This document shows, piece by piece, positions 26,711 to 35,215 of a DNA stretch of 64,000 nucleotides. Origin of the DNA: Candidatus Intricatilinea gracilis (GTDB lineage Bacteria > Pseudomonadota > Gammaproteobacteria > Burkholderiales > Burkholderiaceae_C); the NCBI GenBank assembly GCA_016702605.1, contig JADJDQ010000007.1:178031-242030 (forward strand), written 5' to 3'. The notes under the pieces are model-generated. The model worked only from the letters and a program-made list of their open reading frames with translations. It did not search any database and was not told where the DNA came from. How positions within the stretch are numbered: the stretch's first letter is position 1; every line of letters starts with the position of its first letter. The position numbers and the translations under genes were made by a program.

Positions 26711-27115
26711 TCATGCCTGAAGCAACAGGTAAACAATCGCCCCAAGCAAACCAGTGGCGACGATTGCCGCGCCCATGGCGATGCGGGTCAGCCGCACGCT
26801 GTTCAACTCGATCTTGTTCACCAGCTGGGTATTTTGCTCGGCCAGTGCCTTGATCAACTCGGCCGAAGCGCCCATCTGTTCTTCGAGCCGAACAATGTGC
26901 TCCTCCATCGCCACCAGCCGCTGCCTCAACACCTCCGGGTCGGACGGCGCCGCACCCACAACCACCTTGGCACCCACCTCGGGTGCAGTGCCAGCCTTCT
27001 TGCGCGCGATTAGGTTCCACAACTTCGCCGCCCCATCCGCCAACTTGGGTGCGTTGTCCACCACCTGGCCCCAGGGGATATTGGACAGGACGGTAAAGAT
27101 TGCGCCGGCGGCCAT
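26711..27115 (-). CDS. Coiled-coil protein with C-terminal membrane anchor, unknown
   Basis: A 134-residue protein. Residues about 70-108 (from SDPEVLRQRL on) form a predicted coiled coil and residues 111-133 one membrane helix at the extreme C-terminus (IAMGAAIVATGLLGAIVYLL), i.e. a tail-anchored architecture. The ATG at 27115 has AGGAGAA upstream. The family is not recognised. It is the first clear gene of the second accessory region, on the same strand as the cluster that follows upstream, with 127 bases between. Confidence 0.65.
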   Translation of the reverse strand: MAAGAIFTVLSNIPWGQVVDNAPKLADGAAKLWNLIARKKAGTAPEVGAKVVVGAAPSDPEVLRQRLVAMEEHIVRLEEQMGASAELIKALAEQNTQLVNKIELNSVRLTRIAMGAAIVATGLLGAIVYLLLQA

Positions 27116-27242
27116 GTGGTTCTCCTGAGAGGGGTGTTCGGGGATTATGGCGGAGAAATTCCGTGGCGCGTCTATTCGCAATATTCTTTCCGGGGCTTCT
27201 TCGCGTTGATCAGGTTTCGAAGTTCAATTCTCTGCTGTGCAA

Positions 27243-28094
27243 CTATTTTGCGGTGTATCTGTGGGAAGTCTCATCTATGCTGCGCAGAAGTGAGTCCACT
27301 GATTCTTCCATTCGTGCCCACTGCGTCCGCATTTCGTTCTCCATGGCGAGGTTATCACTTTCGATATCGAATTCGCGTCGTATTTCTATCATTAAGATCA
27401 TGGTCTTCATTCCAATTGCTTTCGTCGAAGGAAGTAACTCTTTGAGAAATTGGAGATGAAGTGACGTTGCTTGATCCAATGCCTCATTTTGCTCAGCGGC
27501 ATGCCGTTCCGCCTGGCCGCGGTAAAGATCGAATGATTGTCCCAGCCTAGCGAATTTCTCCGGATCGGGGCTTCCGGACTCATTCAGTGCAGTCATTGCA
27601 GCGAGTATTCGTTTGATCTCTGTTTGTGCTTCTTCGTATAACTGCTTTGATAACTGAGCTGAAAGTTTTGCGCGCTGTATTGGTCTTGCAAGCGCCATCA
27701 CTCGGAACAGCAATTGCCCATAGGAACTAACTAGCTGACTGGTTTGAAGTGCGGTTTCCGTGTTGGCCACCATCTGCAATTTTGCCGCGGCCGAAAAGAA
27801 TCCTTCCAATGGGGTGATTGCGTCTGATTTCGATAGGTCCGCGTTTGGTAGTGCGGCAAGGCAGGCATTGGCCTTTACGGATTCTTCGGCAACTGCGAGG
27901 TACACATCCCTTCTGAGTTCGGCGCGCCTTTGTTTTGCTTTCTCTTGGGACTCGTGATCAAGTTGTATCCTTAGGCGCGTCGTACTGCTTCGGTTGGCCA
28001 GCAGCACTCCTCCAAGTGTCAGCACAGATGCAATTACCCCTGACCAAATAACATCAGGGACACCTGTGAGAAGTGCGTGAATTGTCATTTGCAT
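27243..28094 (-). CDS. Unknown membrane-anchored helical protein
   Basis: A 283-residue protein. One N-terminal membrane helix (about 13-31) is followed by long charged amphipathic helices with coiled-coil character (from RIQLDHESQEKAKQRR onward) and no catalytic motif. AGGAGG stands 4 bases before ATG 28094 and 10 before the in-frame ATG 28088, so either may be used. The layout of an N-terminal anchor with a cytoplasmic helical bundle resembles adaptor or sensor proteins in conflict systems, but no family is recognised. AT content is markedly higher than in the flanking chromosome. Confidence 0.7.
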   Translation of the reverse strand: MQMTIHALLTGVPDVIWSGVIASVLTLGGVLLANRSSTTRLRIQLDHESQEKAKQRRAELRRDVYLAVAEESVKANACLAALPNADLSKSDAITPLEGFFSAAAKLQMVANTETALQTSQLVSSYGQLLFRVMALARPIQRAKLSAQLSKQLYEEAQTEIKRILAAMTALNESGSPDPEKFARLGQSFDLYRGQAERHAAEQNEALDQATSLHLQFLKELLPSTKAIGMKTMILMIEIRREFDIESDNLAMENEMRTQWARMEESVDSLLRSIDETSHRYTAK

Positions 28095-28274
28095 TCCGCC
28101 TCCTGAATGAGTGGGTAAATTGGGTGCTTTGACCGGGTTTGTGGAAGGAGAGGGCCCCAATTGAGATGCCGCATGAAGAAGAATCCAGCCCGGTAAAGGC
28201 GTGGCAACTGAACTTTCCGTGCCAAAGTTCAGGCATGACGTTGGCGGGTTGGATTGAATAAACTGCTCACCGCG

Positions 28275-28499
28275 TCAGTTGGAAACATTGCCAACTCTCA
28301 TCCACACCAGGCTCAACACAAAACTGAAGCCAAAGAATAGTGTCATTATGCTGAGGATGTCTCCACCTTTTGCGCAGGCAACGATCTCACGTAGCGGTCT
28401 GCGTGACTTGCCATAAACCTTCTTCGAGATCAGTGTGCAAATGAAAACTGCAACCAATGAAATCAATCCGCGATACGGCACCGATTCGAGCGAGTTCAT
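28275..28499 (-). CDS. Small two-helix membrane protein, unknown
   Basis: A 74-residue protein with two predicted membrane helices (about 11-26 and 49-68) separated by a basic loop containing KSRRPLRE. It sits 24 bases upstream (in gene order, downstream) of a larger membrane protein gene on the same strand and has the same AT-richer composition. No family is recognised. It is short enough that it could be a holin-like or regulatory peptide, but nothing in the sequence shows that. Confidence 0.55.
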   Translation of the reverse strand: MNSLESVPYRGLISLVAVFICTLISKKVYGKSRRPLREIVACAKGGDILSIMTLFFGFSFVLSLVWMRVGNVSN

Positions 28500-28523
28500 G
28501 CGGCAGGTACCATGCGGTTAGAG

Positions 28524-29306
28524 TCATTTTGCAATCTTGAAATGCAGGACGTCACCGATCGAACGTGCGCCGGGCGCGTAGGCAGCCATTGCCGCACCTA
28601 CGGCGCACAAGAACAATGCAGTCATTCCAAAAGGGAGTATGGTTCGCCGTACAGCAGTGCCTAGCCAGTGCTTGCTATCGATGCCGCGTAGACGACGGTA
28701 AAGTGTGTATGACAAAGCGCCGTCGAACAGCAGTTCGGCGAATAGCGATGGCGCCAAGTACACGATATAGAGCGATGCAAATGCGAGGCCTACCGTCACC
28801 AATATGGCCATGAGTGGTGTGGCGAATTCATCTGCGTCGGATACTGCGTTTGCCACGTCGCTGAATTCTTTGACTGGTGGTGCTGCAGCGATGTCGGCGT
28901 GCCCGGCATCGAACGATGCCGATGCGCCACCACCGCCAAAATCGCCGCCACCGCCGCTGATCAAATTTGGTGCCGACCCAATATTACCAGGAGACGGCAT
29001 TGAGCCGGCAATATCCGCCAAGTCTGCATAATCTTCTGCCTTGCTTCGCAGCCATAACCACAGCAGAAACAGGAAGAAGAGATAGGCAATACCCAGCGCG
29101 AGAGGGTAACGAAGCGCCATGCTCTCGATGCCGGTGCGTAGGAGTAAAAAGGAAGACAACAGGCCGAAACCACCTGTAAGCCCGACGATGAGGCCCATCT
29201 GAATGCGAGGGAATGCCTGGCTTTCGATTTGACGGCGAAGCCGGTGAACAACATGCGTACGAGTCGGATTAAATTGACGTTGCACCTGATCTGATCTGCC
29301 GGGCAT
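28524..29306 (-). CDS. Polytopic membrane protein with Gly-rich loop, unknown
   Basis: A 260-residue protein with about six predicted membrane helices in two groups. The first group (about residues 36-87) includes FLFLLWLWL. A soluble loop of about 75 residues follows, with a glycine-rich stretch (GGGGDFGGGGAS) and an acidic segment. The second group (about 165-258) includes LAPSLFAELLFDGALS. The ATG at 29306 has an AGGGAG ribosome site; a GTG at 29387 would add 27 residues and nearly reach the neighbouring gene. No family is recognised. It is part of the minus-strand cluster of membrane genes. Confidence 0.65.
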   Translation of the reverse strand: MPGRSDQVQRQFNPTRTHVVHRLRRQIESQAFPRIQMGLIVGLTGGFGLLSSFLLLRTGIESMALRYPLALGIAYLFFLFLLWLWLRSKAEDYADLADIAGSMPSPGNIGSAPNLISGGGGDFGGGGASASFDAGHADIAAAPPVKEFSDVANAVSDADEFATPLMAILVTVGLAFASLYIVYLAPSLFAELLFDGALSYTLYRRLRGIDSKHWLGTAVRRTILPFGMTALFLCAVGAAMAAYAPGARSIGDVLHFKIAK

Positions 29307-29396
29307 GGCGGCAACTCCCTGATGTTGACTTTGCCTCGTTGCGAACGCAGGCGCAATGAACCTGAGACGGGTGTCGACGATATGCACTGCTACGCT

Positions 29397-30020
29397 TCAC
29401 TTTGAAGGATGGTATCTTCTTTCGGGAGCCTCTTCCAACTCTCGGTGCCTCCTCCGTGCTAGCCAAAGCATGATGACGATCGTGACCCCGCTGCCTCCAG
29501 CAACGACAGCAATAAATATGGCGAGCCCTGCGACGCTGCTGATGAAGGGCGCTGCCGACGTGAGAATGAGCCCAGCAAGAAATGCCACCATGGCGAGAAT
29601 GACCCGTCCGAACCGTCTTGACGATGCACACGCGAGCAAAACTCCGCCACAGGCAATGGTGAACCATCCAAGCAAGTACGCCCATGCATCCCCTACTGGA
29701 TAGGGATATTTCATGCCCCGATAGTTCGGAGAGCGGGTTGTCTCGCCAAGGAGTACTGTCCCAGTTGCTTGCGAATCGAGAAGGGCGTCAGCGAGTTTCC
29801 AACTGGCGATCGCGAGAATCGACAAACCAAGAACAATGACAGCGATGCGCGTTCTAGACAATGCGAATATCCAGAAATAGGAAAAGGCCAGTGGATCCCG
29901 AAGGAGGTCCGATTGGCCGATGTGGGAGTTTTGGCAAAAGGCAAGACCTGGTACCGGGGCTCTAGTTAAAGAGCAATGCACGGCCACTGCCCCTGTTTGC
30001 GCTACGGACAGAGCTTGCAC
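29397..30020 (-). CDS. Polytopic membrane protein, unknown
   Basis: Up to 207 residues with about four membrane helices (about 58-77, 113-130, 137-157 and 163-184) and a charged C-terminal tail (ARRRHRELEEAPERR). The outermost start is GTG at 30020; the first 50 residues are not convincing, and a TTG just before SRTRIAVIVLG is a plausible real start. The family is not recognised. It lies in the same strand and composition class as its neighbours. Confidence 0.55.
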   Translation of the reverse strand: MQALSVAQTGAVAVHCSLTRAPVPGLAFCQNSHIGQSDLLRDPLAFSYFWIFALSRTRIAVIVLGLSILAIASWKLADALLDSQATGTVLLGETTRSPNYRGMKYPYPVGDAWAYLLGWFTIACGGVLLACASSRRFGRVILAMVAFLAGLILTSAAPFISSVAGLAIFIAVVAGGSGVTIVIMLWLARRRHRELEEAPERRYHPSK

Positions 30021-30026
30021 GTACCT

Positions 30027-30410
30027 TCATGATGTTCCGAACATGGCGCTCAGCCTACCCAACAGCGAGCGGTCCAACCCCTTCGATCGAACCGCAGCCT
30101 TAGCGTGAATACGCACGTCGCGTACAAGCGCGGTCCAATCTGAATCGCTGATGCCAACTGCGAGTTCGTCCCTGAGTCCCTTGTAGTGAGCGGCGTATTT
30201 CTCAAACTCCATCAGGCACTGCCCCGCATCTTTCGAGGATTCGAGAGCAATTGCATGCGAGCGCAATAAGTCAGAAGTCTTGGATGCATCGGGGGGAAGC
30301 GCGTCCGCGTGACTCCGAAGGCACGTCACCAGCGCGAGTTCCTGGGGTGAAGGACTGGGCATAGTCTGAGGGGGAAGCCCTTGTAGTTCGGTAAGCGGAC
30401 CTGCCAGCAT
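30027..30410 (-). CDS. Unknown soluble protein
   Basis: A 127-residue, mainly helical soluble protein with no membrane segment. It has a Pro-rich start, then SPQELALVTCLRSHADALP and a closing KGLDRSLLGRLSAMFG. An alternative start is the internal Met at residue 17. No family is recognised. It lies 6 bases from the membrane gene downstream and 31 bases from the HEAT-like gene upstream, so the three are probably co-transcribed. Confidence 0.5.
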   Translation of the reverse strand: MLAGPLTELQGLPPQTMPSPSPQELALVTCLRSHADALPPDASKTSDLLRSHAIALESSKDAGQCLMEFEKYAAHYKGLRDELAVGISDSDWTALVRDVRIHAKAAVRSKGLDRSLLGRLSAMFGTS

Positions 30411-30441
30411 AGCTGGCGCAGGTTGACCAAAGGGTTGGGCG

Positions 30442-30954
30442 TCATTGGTCGAAATACCATTGCAGAAACTGCTCGGCTGTCTCGGGCTCTGCCATCTCTA
30501 GCACTGCCTCAGCAATAGCGTGCTGTCCTTGGGCTGCGGCCGTGGCAGACAAGGCACAAGCAACAACACCGCGCTCACGCTGACTGGCGAGAGCCAGCGC
30601 CGCCAGCGACGGAAGGCGCGCAAGGGAACTGAAATAAGCCTCCGAAAGGTCTTCAGGAACCTCGACTTCTCCTTTAGCCCTGCAGATTTCTATCCATGCG
30701 GGGAATTGGAGGAATGACGAGTCGGCTTGGGCTGGCGCGATTGCCAGCGCGGCAACGACGTGTGGAACAGCGGCGAACGATGCGGAGTAAACGTCTCCCT
30801 GGTGAGCGAGTGCGCTCCAGAGGCTGAACCACGGCTCGGCAGTACCATCCGATGAAGGAAGCGAGTTCAATTGAGCGAGCAGCACGGGTGTGTCCACCGC
30901 GCTGCCGTATGCGTGTTGCAGTTCTGACCACCGCTCACTCGTCAAACTCAGCAC
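30442..30954 (-). CDS. HEAT-repeat-like protein, possibly immunity-type
   Basis: A 170-residue helical protein. The stretch from WFSLWSALAHQGDVYSAS to FAAVPHVVAAL matches a pattern I know from small HEAT-like proteins often found near toxins or in polymorphic-toxin immunity arrays. GTG at 30954 is preceded by AAGGAAAC. It is the first gene of the minus-strand cluster. The immunity role is only an analogy; no toxin is identified next to it. Confidence 0.6.
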   Translation of the reverse strand: MLSLTSERWSELQHAYGSAVDTPVLLAQLNSLPSSDGTAEPWFSLWSALAHQGDVYSASFAAVPHVVAALAIAPAQADSSFLQFPAWIEICRAKGEVEVPEDLSEAYFSSLARLPSLAALALASQRERGVVACALSATAAAQGQHAIAEAVLEMAEPETAEQFLQWYFDQ

Positions 30955-30979
30955 AACGTTTCCTTATGATGCCCAACGT

Positions 30980-31096
30980 CTATATCGGGCGCAGTTCTGC
31001 TGCGTATTCAGCCAGCCTGCTTTCCGGGAAATCACCCTCTGACGCATGCAAGTCGTTGAGCCGATACAAGTTCGTGAATTTCAAGGTGCTTCTCAT
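30980..31096 (-). pseudogene. Possible 3' gene remnant at island edge
   Basis: A 38-codon frame from ATG 31096 to TAG 30980. The peptide (ending SRLAEYAAELRPI) looks protein-like and has the AT-richer composition of the minus-strand cluster, while the sequence upstream turns abruptly GC-rich. It lies 25 bases before the HEAT-like gene. The best reading is the 3' end of a gene truncated when flanking DNA was replaced; it could also be a short intact gene. Confidence 0.3.
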
Positions 31097-31514
31097 GCTG
31101 CGTATGGCGCCGACATATGGCGCTGGCCTCCCTTGGCCTGACTTTGCCGGTTCGGGCATGGTTGCGCAAGTGGCTCGTGGGTGGTGGATGGGTGCGTCGA
31201 CAACGGTGCCGGGCAGCGGCAGGCGAGGTTGGCCGTGCGGCGGGTCGATTCGATGGCCGTGAGCGGGTGTCCGCTGCGATTGACCTTTGTCACCCGGATG
31301 TCGGTGCGGAAACTGGCCAACTACGGGCTGGCCTTGGGTGGCGGCGGTGAGAGGGGCGGTGTACGTGTTTGCCGATTTCTTCACTGCGGGCCGGGGCGGG
31401 GCAGTCAGCCGGCGGGGTTGGGCCTCATAGACTGCCGCGGCGGTGGGCGCTAGGGTCTGCCCGGGCCGGTGGAGCGGCCACGATTGCAGTGAACAAGTTC
31501 GGGAGGGACGAGGC
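31097..31514. other. Gene-free interval, probable island boundary and promoter
   Basis: About 420 bases without a convincing gene. GC content switches from the lower-GC cluster to chromosome-like over the first ~50 bases. The last part should hold the promoter of the SLOG-SLATT gene; GGAGG at 31502-31506 is its ribosome site. I see no tRNA, clear direct repeat or integrase. Confidence 0.4.
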
Positions 31515-33602
31515 ATGGCGAGCAAGTTCGAGATCACGGCGGCGGACGGCAGCAAGGTGGCGGTGCTGCAGGCTCAGGCGGGGGATACGGCGCAGGGGCT
31601 GGCTGAGCAGCTGGCGTTGCCCAAGTCGGACGCGGCGGACGCGGTGGATGCGGTGGTGGTGCTGGCGGGTGGCGCTGCCGAGCTGGATGAGCGGCGCAAC
31701 GCGCGGCTGACGCAGTTGTTCGGGCGCGGGTTGTTGCGGGCGCTGGGTGAGTTCAAGGGTTTGTGTGTGCTGCGCGGCGCCGACGACCGGGTGGCCGAGC
31801 TGGTGGGCGCTTGTGCGCGCGACGCCTTGCGCAAGCCGCTGTTGCTGGGTGTGGCGCCGGCCGGTCAGCTGGATGTGAAGGCCCAGCCGCCCAAGCCGGC
31901 GCTGGTGCCTGCGCTGAGCCATCTGTTTGTGGCCGAGGGGGCGCACTGGGGTGACGAGCGGCGCGCCACGATCGAGCTGATGCATGCCTTGACCGGTGGG
32001 CGCCACGCCATGTTGTTGCTGGTGGGTGGGGTGCCGGCCGATCTGGGCGAGGTGTTGCAGGCGGTGCGGCGGCGCTGGCCGATCGTGGTGATCAAGGGCA
32101 GTGGTGGCGCGGCGGACGCGCTGGTGGAGCACCACGAGGCCAAGGGGGCTGATCTGGACGACCCGCTGGTGGCCGAGATCCTGGCCGATGGCAATCTGAC
32201 GGTGGTGGATCTGGACGACAAGATCGCCGTGGCGGTGGAGGTGTTGACGCGTGAGGTGGAGCGCGCCTGCGGTGGCCTGAGCGTGTTGCGCCAGGTGTGG
32301 CAACGTTTTGCTGCGATCGACGAAGCGGCGATCCGACAGCAGCGGGTGTTCATGCTGAACCAGACGGCCATTCTGGTGGTGGGGGTGGCGGCGGTGGTGC
32401 TGGCTGCAATCCAGACACTGGCCGGTGGGGCGGGCATGACCCCCAACGATGCGGCGGCACTGGCCAGCGCGGCGGCGGCTGCGTCGGCCAGTACCGCGGG
32501 GCAGGGCACGGGTGCCTGGGCGACGTTTCTGGCCCACCCGCTGCGAGGCACGCTGAGCTTGTTGCTTGTCGTGGTGCCCATCTTCCTGTCGATCCTGGTG
32601 GCTGGGGTCAACCGCTTCAGTTACGGCAAACGCTGGGTGCTGCTGCGTGCTGCGGCCGAGGGCATCAAACGCGAGATCTATCTCTATCGCCTGCATTCGC
32701 AGGGCTATGCATCGAACGACAAGCGCGAGAAACAGCTCAAGATGGCGGTCGAGGATGTGACCCGTCGGCTGGCGCGTACCGAGGTCAACACACTGGCGCT
32801 GCCACCGTACCAGGGGCCGATACCGCCGAAGAACTCGACCGCCGAGAACGACGACGGCATGAGCCTGCTCAGCACCGACCAGTACGTGCGCCTGCGTCTT
32901 CAGAACCAGCTGTCGTTCTACAGGCGCAAGTCCGTGGGGCTCGAGACCACCATGAAGCGTACGCAATACGCGGTGTTGGTGGTGGGTGGTTTCGGCACCC
33001 TGTTCGGCGCGTTGGGCGACACGTGGGTGATCTGGATCGCGTCGACCACCACGGTGGCCAGTGCGCTGGCGAGTTACCTCACCTTCAAGCAGGTCGAAAC
33101 CACGCTGATGAGCTTCAACCAGACGGCGACCGACCTCGAGAACATCGAGGCCTGGTGGCTGTCGCTGGATCCCGAAGAACAGAAGGACGCTCAACACATC
33201 GAGCACCTGGGCAAGTTCACCGAACGTATCCTCGAGACCGAGGTGGGCGGCTGGTCGCAACGTATGTCGGATGCCCTCGAGAAACTGCGCGAGGCCAGCA
33301 CACGCGAAGGTGGCGCCGGCACCACATCGACCGAGCGCAACGTGCTGACCAAGACCGACACCGTCGAGGTTTCCACCCGGACCACCAGCGAGACCGAACT
33401 GCTGGCCGAAGTGACCTTGGTCGACCCGTTGCCAGCCGCACTTCCCGACGCAGGGGGCGGCGGCGACGGCGGCGATCAAGGCGAGAGCCGCGGCGAAGTC
33501 AGCCGCGACGCCGGTGAGATTGGCAGCGAGAAGACCGATACCAGCGGCCAGAGCCGCGAGAGCGGCGAAGGCGACGCTGCCAACCCTGCCACGCCACGCT
33601 GA
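31515..33602 (+). CDS. SLOG (TRPM-like) plus SLATT membrane effector
   Basis: A 695-residue protein. Residues about 1-250 resemble the prokaryotic TRPM-type SLOG (LSDAT) nucleotide-sensing domain, with alternating strands and Gly-rich turns such as LLVGGVPADLG and VVIKGSGGAADAL. Two SLATT/DUF4231-like modules follow: helix pair one (about 280-305 and 345-367) ending YGKRW then REIYLYRLHSQGY, and helix pair two (about 485-525) preceded by QLSFYRRKSVGLE. The tail (630-695) is acidic and Gly/Ser/Glu-rich. SLOG-SLATT proteins are predicted effectors in which a nucleotide signal opens a membrane pore. The ATG at 31515 has GGAGG 8 bases upstream. There is no adjacent nucleotide-producing enzyme, which is unusual for a signalling-type system. 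Confidence 0.75.
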   Translation: MASKFEITAADGSKVAVLQAQAGDTAQGLAEQLALPKSDAADAVDAVVVLAGGAAELDERRNARLTQLFGRGLLRALGEFKGLCVLRGADDRVAELVGACARDALRKPLLLGVAPAGQLDVKAQPPKPALVPALSHLFVAEGAHWGDERRATIELMHALTGGRHAMLLLVGGVPADLGEVLQAVRRRWPIVVIKGSGGAADALVEHHEAKGADLDDPLVAEILADGNLTVVDLDDKIAVAVEVLTREVERACGGLSVLRQVWQRFAAIDEAAIRQQRVFMLNQTAILVVGVAAVVLAAIQTLAGGAGMTPNDAAALASAAAAASASTAGQGTGAWATFLAHPLRGTLSLLLVVVPIFLSILVAGVNRFSYGKRWVLLRAAAEGIKREIYLYRLHSQGYASNDKREKQLKMAVEDVTRRLARTEVNTLALPPYQGPIPPKNSTAENDDGMSLLSTDQYVRLRLQNQLSFYRRKSVGLETTMKRTQYAVLVVGGFGTLFGALGDTWVIWIASTTTVASALASYLTFKQVETTLMSFNQTATDLENIEAWWLSLDPEEQKDAQHIEHLGKFTERILETEVGGWSQRMSDALEKLREASTREGGAGTTSTERNVLTKTDTVEVSTRTTSETELLAEVTLVDPLPAALPDAGGGGDGGDQGESRGEVSRDAGEIGSEKTDTSGQSRESGEGDAANPATPR

Positions 33603-33609
33603 GCTGTCC

Positions 33610-33741
33610 TTACTTGCGTTTGGCCCGGTTCGGCAGCGCCGCTACCGATGTGGGTGTCACGGCGCCTCCGAGCGGTTGTGACGGTGCCGGCGGCTTCTTG
33701 GGCTTCTTCGCTTCCTTGTTGCCGTTCTGGCCCTTGGACAT
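33610..33741 (-). CDS. Small basic conserved protein (MSKGQ-type)
   Basis: A 43-residue Lys/Pro-rich peptide beginning MSKGQNGNKEAKKPKK, a type common in proteobacteria as an uncharacterised small protein, probably nucleic-acid binding by charge. GGAAA precedes the ATG at 33741. It is convergent with the SLOG-SLATT gene (7 bases apart). Confidence 0.65.
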   Translation of the reverse strand: MSKGQNGNKEAKKPKKPPAPSQPLGGAVTPTSVAALPNRAKRK

Positions 33742-34060
33742 GGTGTTTCCTTGGTGATGTGCAGGTGTCGGATGGCGTCGCCGGCTTCGGCCTGACGTTG
33801 CCGCTGTGCCCATGCTGGTTGGCACGACCGGGGCAGTCTGTGCGCCTGCACACGCTGATGGGTTGACCGAGTGGCGTGGGGCGTGGGGCGTGCGCCGGGC
33901 AAATCCGACGCGTCGATGCCGTGGGCCTGGCGTGGGATTTCGCCTACGCCACGTCGCGTGATCGGCCGCTGCCGCCGGGCATTGTCGGCAGCCATGCTGT
34001 GAGTCAGCCGATGGCAGGCGGTTGCTGCGCCACGGCTGTTCAACCTGCTGGAGATCGACC
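33742..34060. other. Gene-free interval
   Basis: About 320 bases between the divergent small genes. Open frames here are short and low in coding character. It presumably holds both promoters; no clear -35/-10 pair or repeat was found. Confidence 0.3.
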
Positions 34061-34210
34061 GTGCTCTACACCCTTGTCGTGGTTTTGCTTGTCTTGTGGC
34101 TGGCCGGTCTGGTGACTTCGTTCACCGCGGGTGGTCTGTTGCACATCCTGCTGGTGGTGGCCATCGTCGTCCTGATCTTCCAGCTCATCTCAGGGCGCCG
34201 GGTGGGTTGA
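34061..34210 (+). CDS. Lmo0937/DUF5670-family small membrane peptide
   Basis: A 49-residue peptide made of two membrane helices with a Gly-rich turn (AGGLLHILLVVAIVVL), the layout of the lmo0937 family of stress-associated membrane peptides. It starts with GTG at 34061, preceded by GGAG at 34050-34053. The function is unknown. Confidence 0.75.
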   Translation: MLYTLVVVLLVLWLAGLVTSFTAGGLLHILLVVAIVVLIFQLISGRRVG

Positions 34211-34389
34211 CGGGTGGGCGTCTAGGGGTAAGCACCGGGTAAGCAATACTGCACCGCAGGGCCTGCGCGGGACTCTAGACTCGGCCGGCTTACACAAATT
34301 GACAGTCGTTCGAGTGAGTGCCGACCGGGCCTGCCGCGGCATGCTGCCGGTCACCGTCGCGCCACCCATCATCTGCCCTGCCACCCTGC

Positions 34390-35163
34390 ATGAGTGACGA
34401 CAACATCCTCGAGACACGCGCACTGACCAAGGAGTTCAAGGGCTTTGTTGCGGTCAACAAGGTCGACCTCAAGGTCAGGCGCGGCAGCATCCATGCCTTG
34501 ATCGGCCCCAACGGCGCGGGCAAGACGACCTGCTTCAACCTGCTGACCAAGTTCCTGACGCCGACCTCGGGCACGATTACCTTCGACGGCATCGACATCA
34601 CGGCCGAGAGTTCGGCCCACATCGCCCGGCGCGGTGTGATCCGCTCGTTCCAGATCTCGTCGGTGTTTCCGCACCTCACCGTGCTCGAGAACGTGCGGGT
34701 GGCGCTGCAGCGCGAGTTGCACAACTCCTTCCACTTCTGGAAGAGCGACCGCACGCTCGACGGCCTCAACGCGCGGGCGATGGCGCTGCTGCGCGAGGTG
34801 GATCTGGCGCAGTTCGCCGCACTCACGGCGGTGGAGCTGAGCTACGGCCGCAAACGGGCGCTCGAGATTGCCACCACGCTGGCCATGAACCCCAAGCTCA
34901 TGCTGCTGGACGAACCCACGCAGGGCATGGGTCTCGAAGACGTCGACCGCATCCGCCAGCTCATCAAGAAGGTAGCGGCCGACCGCACCGTGCTGATGGT
35001 GGAGCACAACATGAGTGTGGTCGCCAGCATCGCCGACACCATCACCGTGCTGCAGCGTGGCGCCACGCTGGCCGAAGGGCCGTACGAACAGGTGAGCAAG
35101 AACCCGGCGGTGATCGAGGCCTACATGGGCAGCGCGCAGACCGAGCTGGTGGGGGCGCATTGA
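34390..35163 (+). CDS. livG: Branched-chain amino-acid-type ABC transporter ATPase LivG
   Basis: A 257-residue ABC ATPase. Walker A is GPNGAGKTT, the Q-loop is SFQISS, the signature reads LSYGRKRALEIA, Walker B is LMLLDEPTQGM and the switch His is in MVEHNM. The extended segment between Q-loop and signature is typical of LivG. It is one of two cytoplasmic ATPases powering uptake through LivH/LivM. It is first in the liv cluster, and the region 34211-34389 should carry the cluster promoter. The upstream reading to 34318 was rejected in favour of the conserved MSDDNILE start. Confidence 0.93.
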   Translation: MSDDNILETRALTKEFKGFVAVNKVDLKVRRGSIHALIGPNGAGKTTCFNLLTKFLTPTSGTITFDGIDITAESSAHIARRGVIRSFQISSVFPHLTVLENVRVALQRELHNSFHFWKSDRTLDGLNARAMALLREVDLAQFAALTAVELSYGRKRALEIATTLAMNPKLMLLDEPTQGMGLEDVDRIRQLIKKVAADRTVLMVEHNMSVVASIADTITVLQRGATLAEGPYEQVSKNPAVIEAYMGSAQTELVGAH

Positions 35164-35167
35164 TGAC

Positions 35168-35208
35168 GGCCCCCAAGCTCACTGCGTTCGCGTCCCCCCG
35201 AGGGGGAG
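35168..35208. repeat. C-run/G-run intergenic repeat, Comamonadaceae-like
   Basis: Between livG and livF: two C runs (35170-35174 and 35094-type run at 35194-35199) and a terminal GGGGGAG (35202-35208) enclosing CACTGCGTTCGCG. Elements of this type recur between genes in Comamonadaceae-like genomes, from memory. The G run can pair with either C run. It also supplies the GGAG ribosome site of livF, 7 bases from the ATG. Confidence 0.6.
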
Positions 35209-35215
35209 TTTTGTC

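Noticed and set aside
31425..33479. Open frame of 684 codons on the minus strand
   Set aside because: It is antisense to the SLOG-SLATT gene; His/Gln/Arg-rich composition without domains.
35194..35212. Rho-independent terminator after livG
   Set aside because: The C-run/G-run with TTTT looks like one, but the loop would be very small and livF, livK, livH and livM follow directly as one transporter, so a full stop is unlikely.
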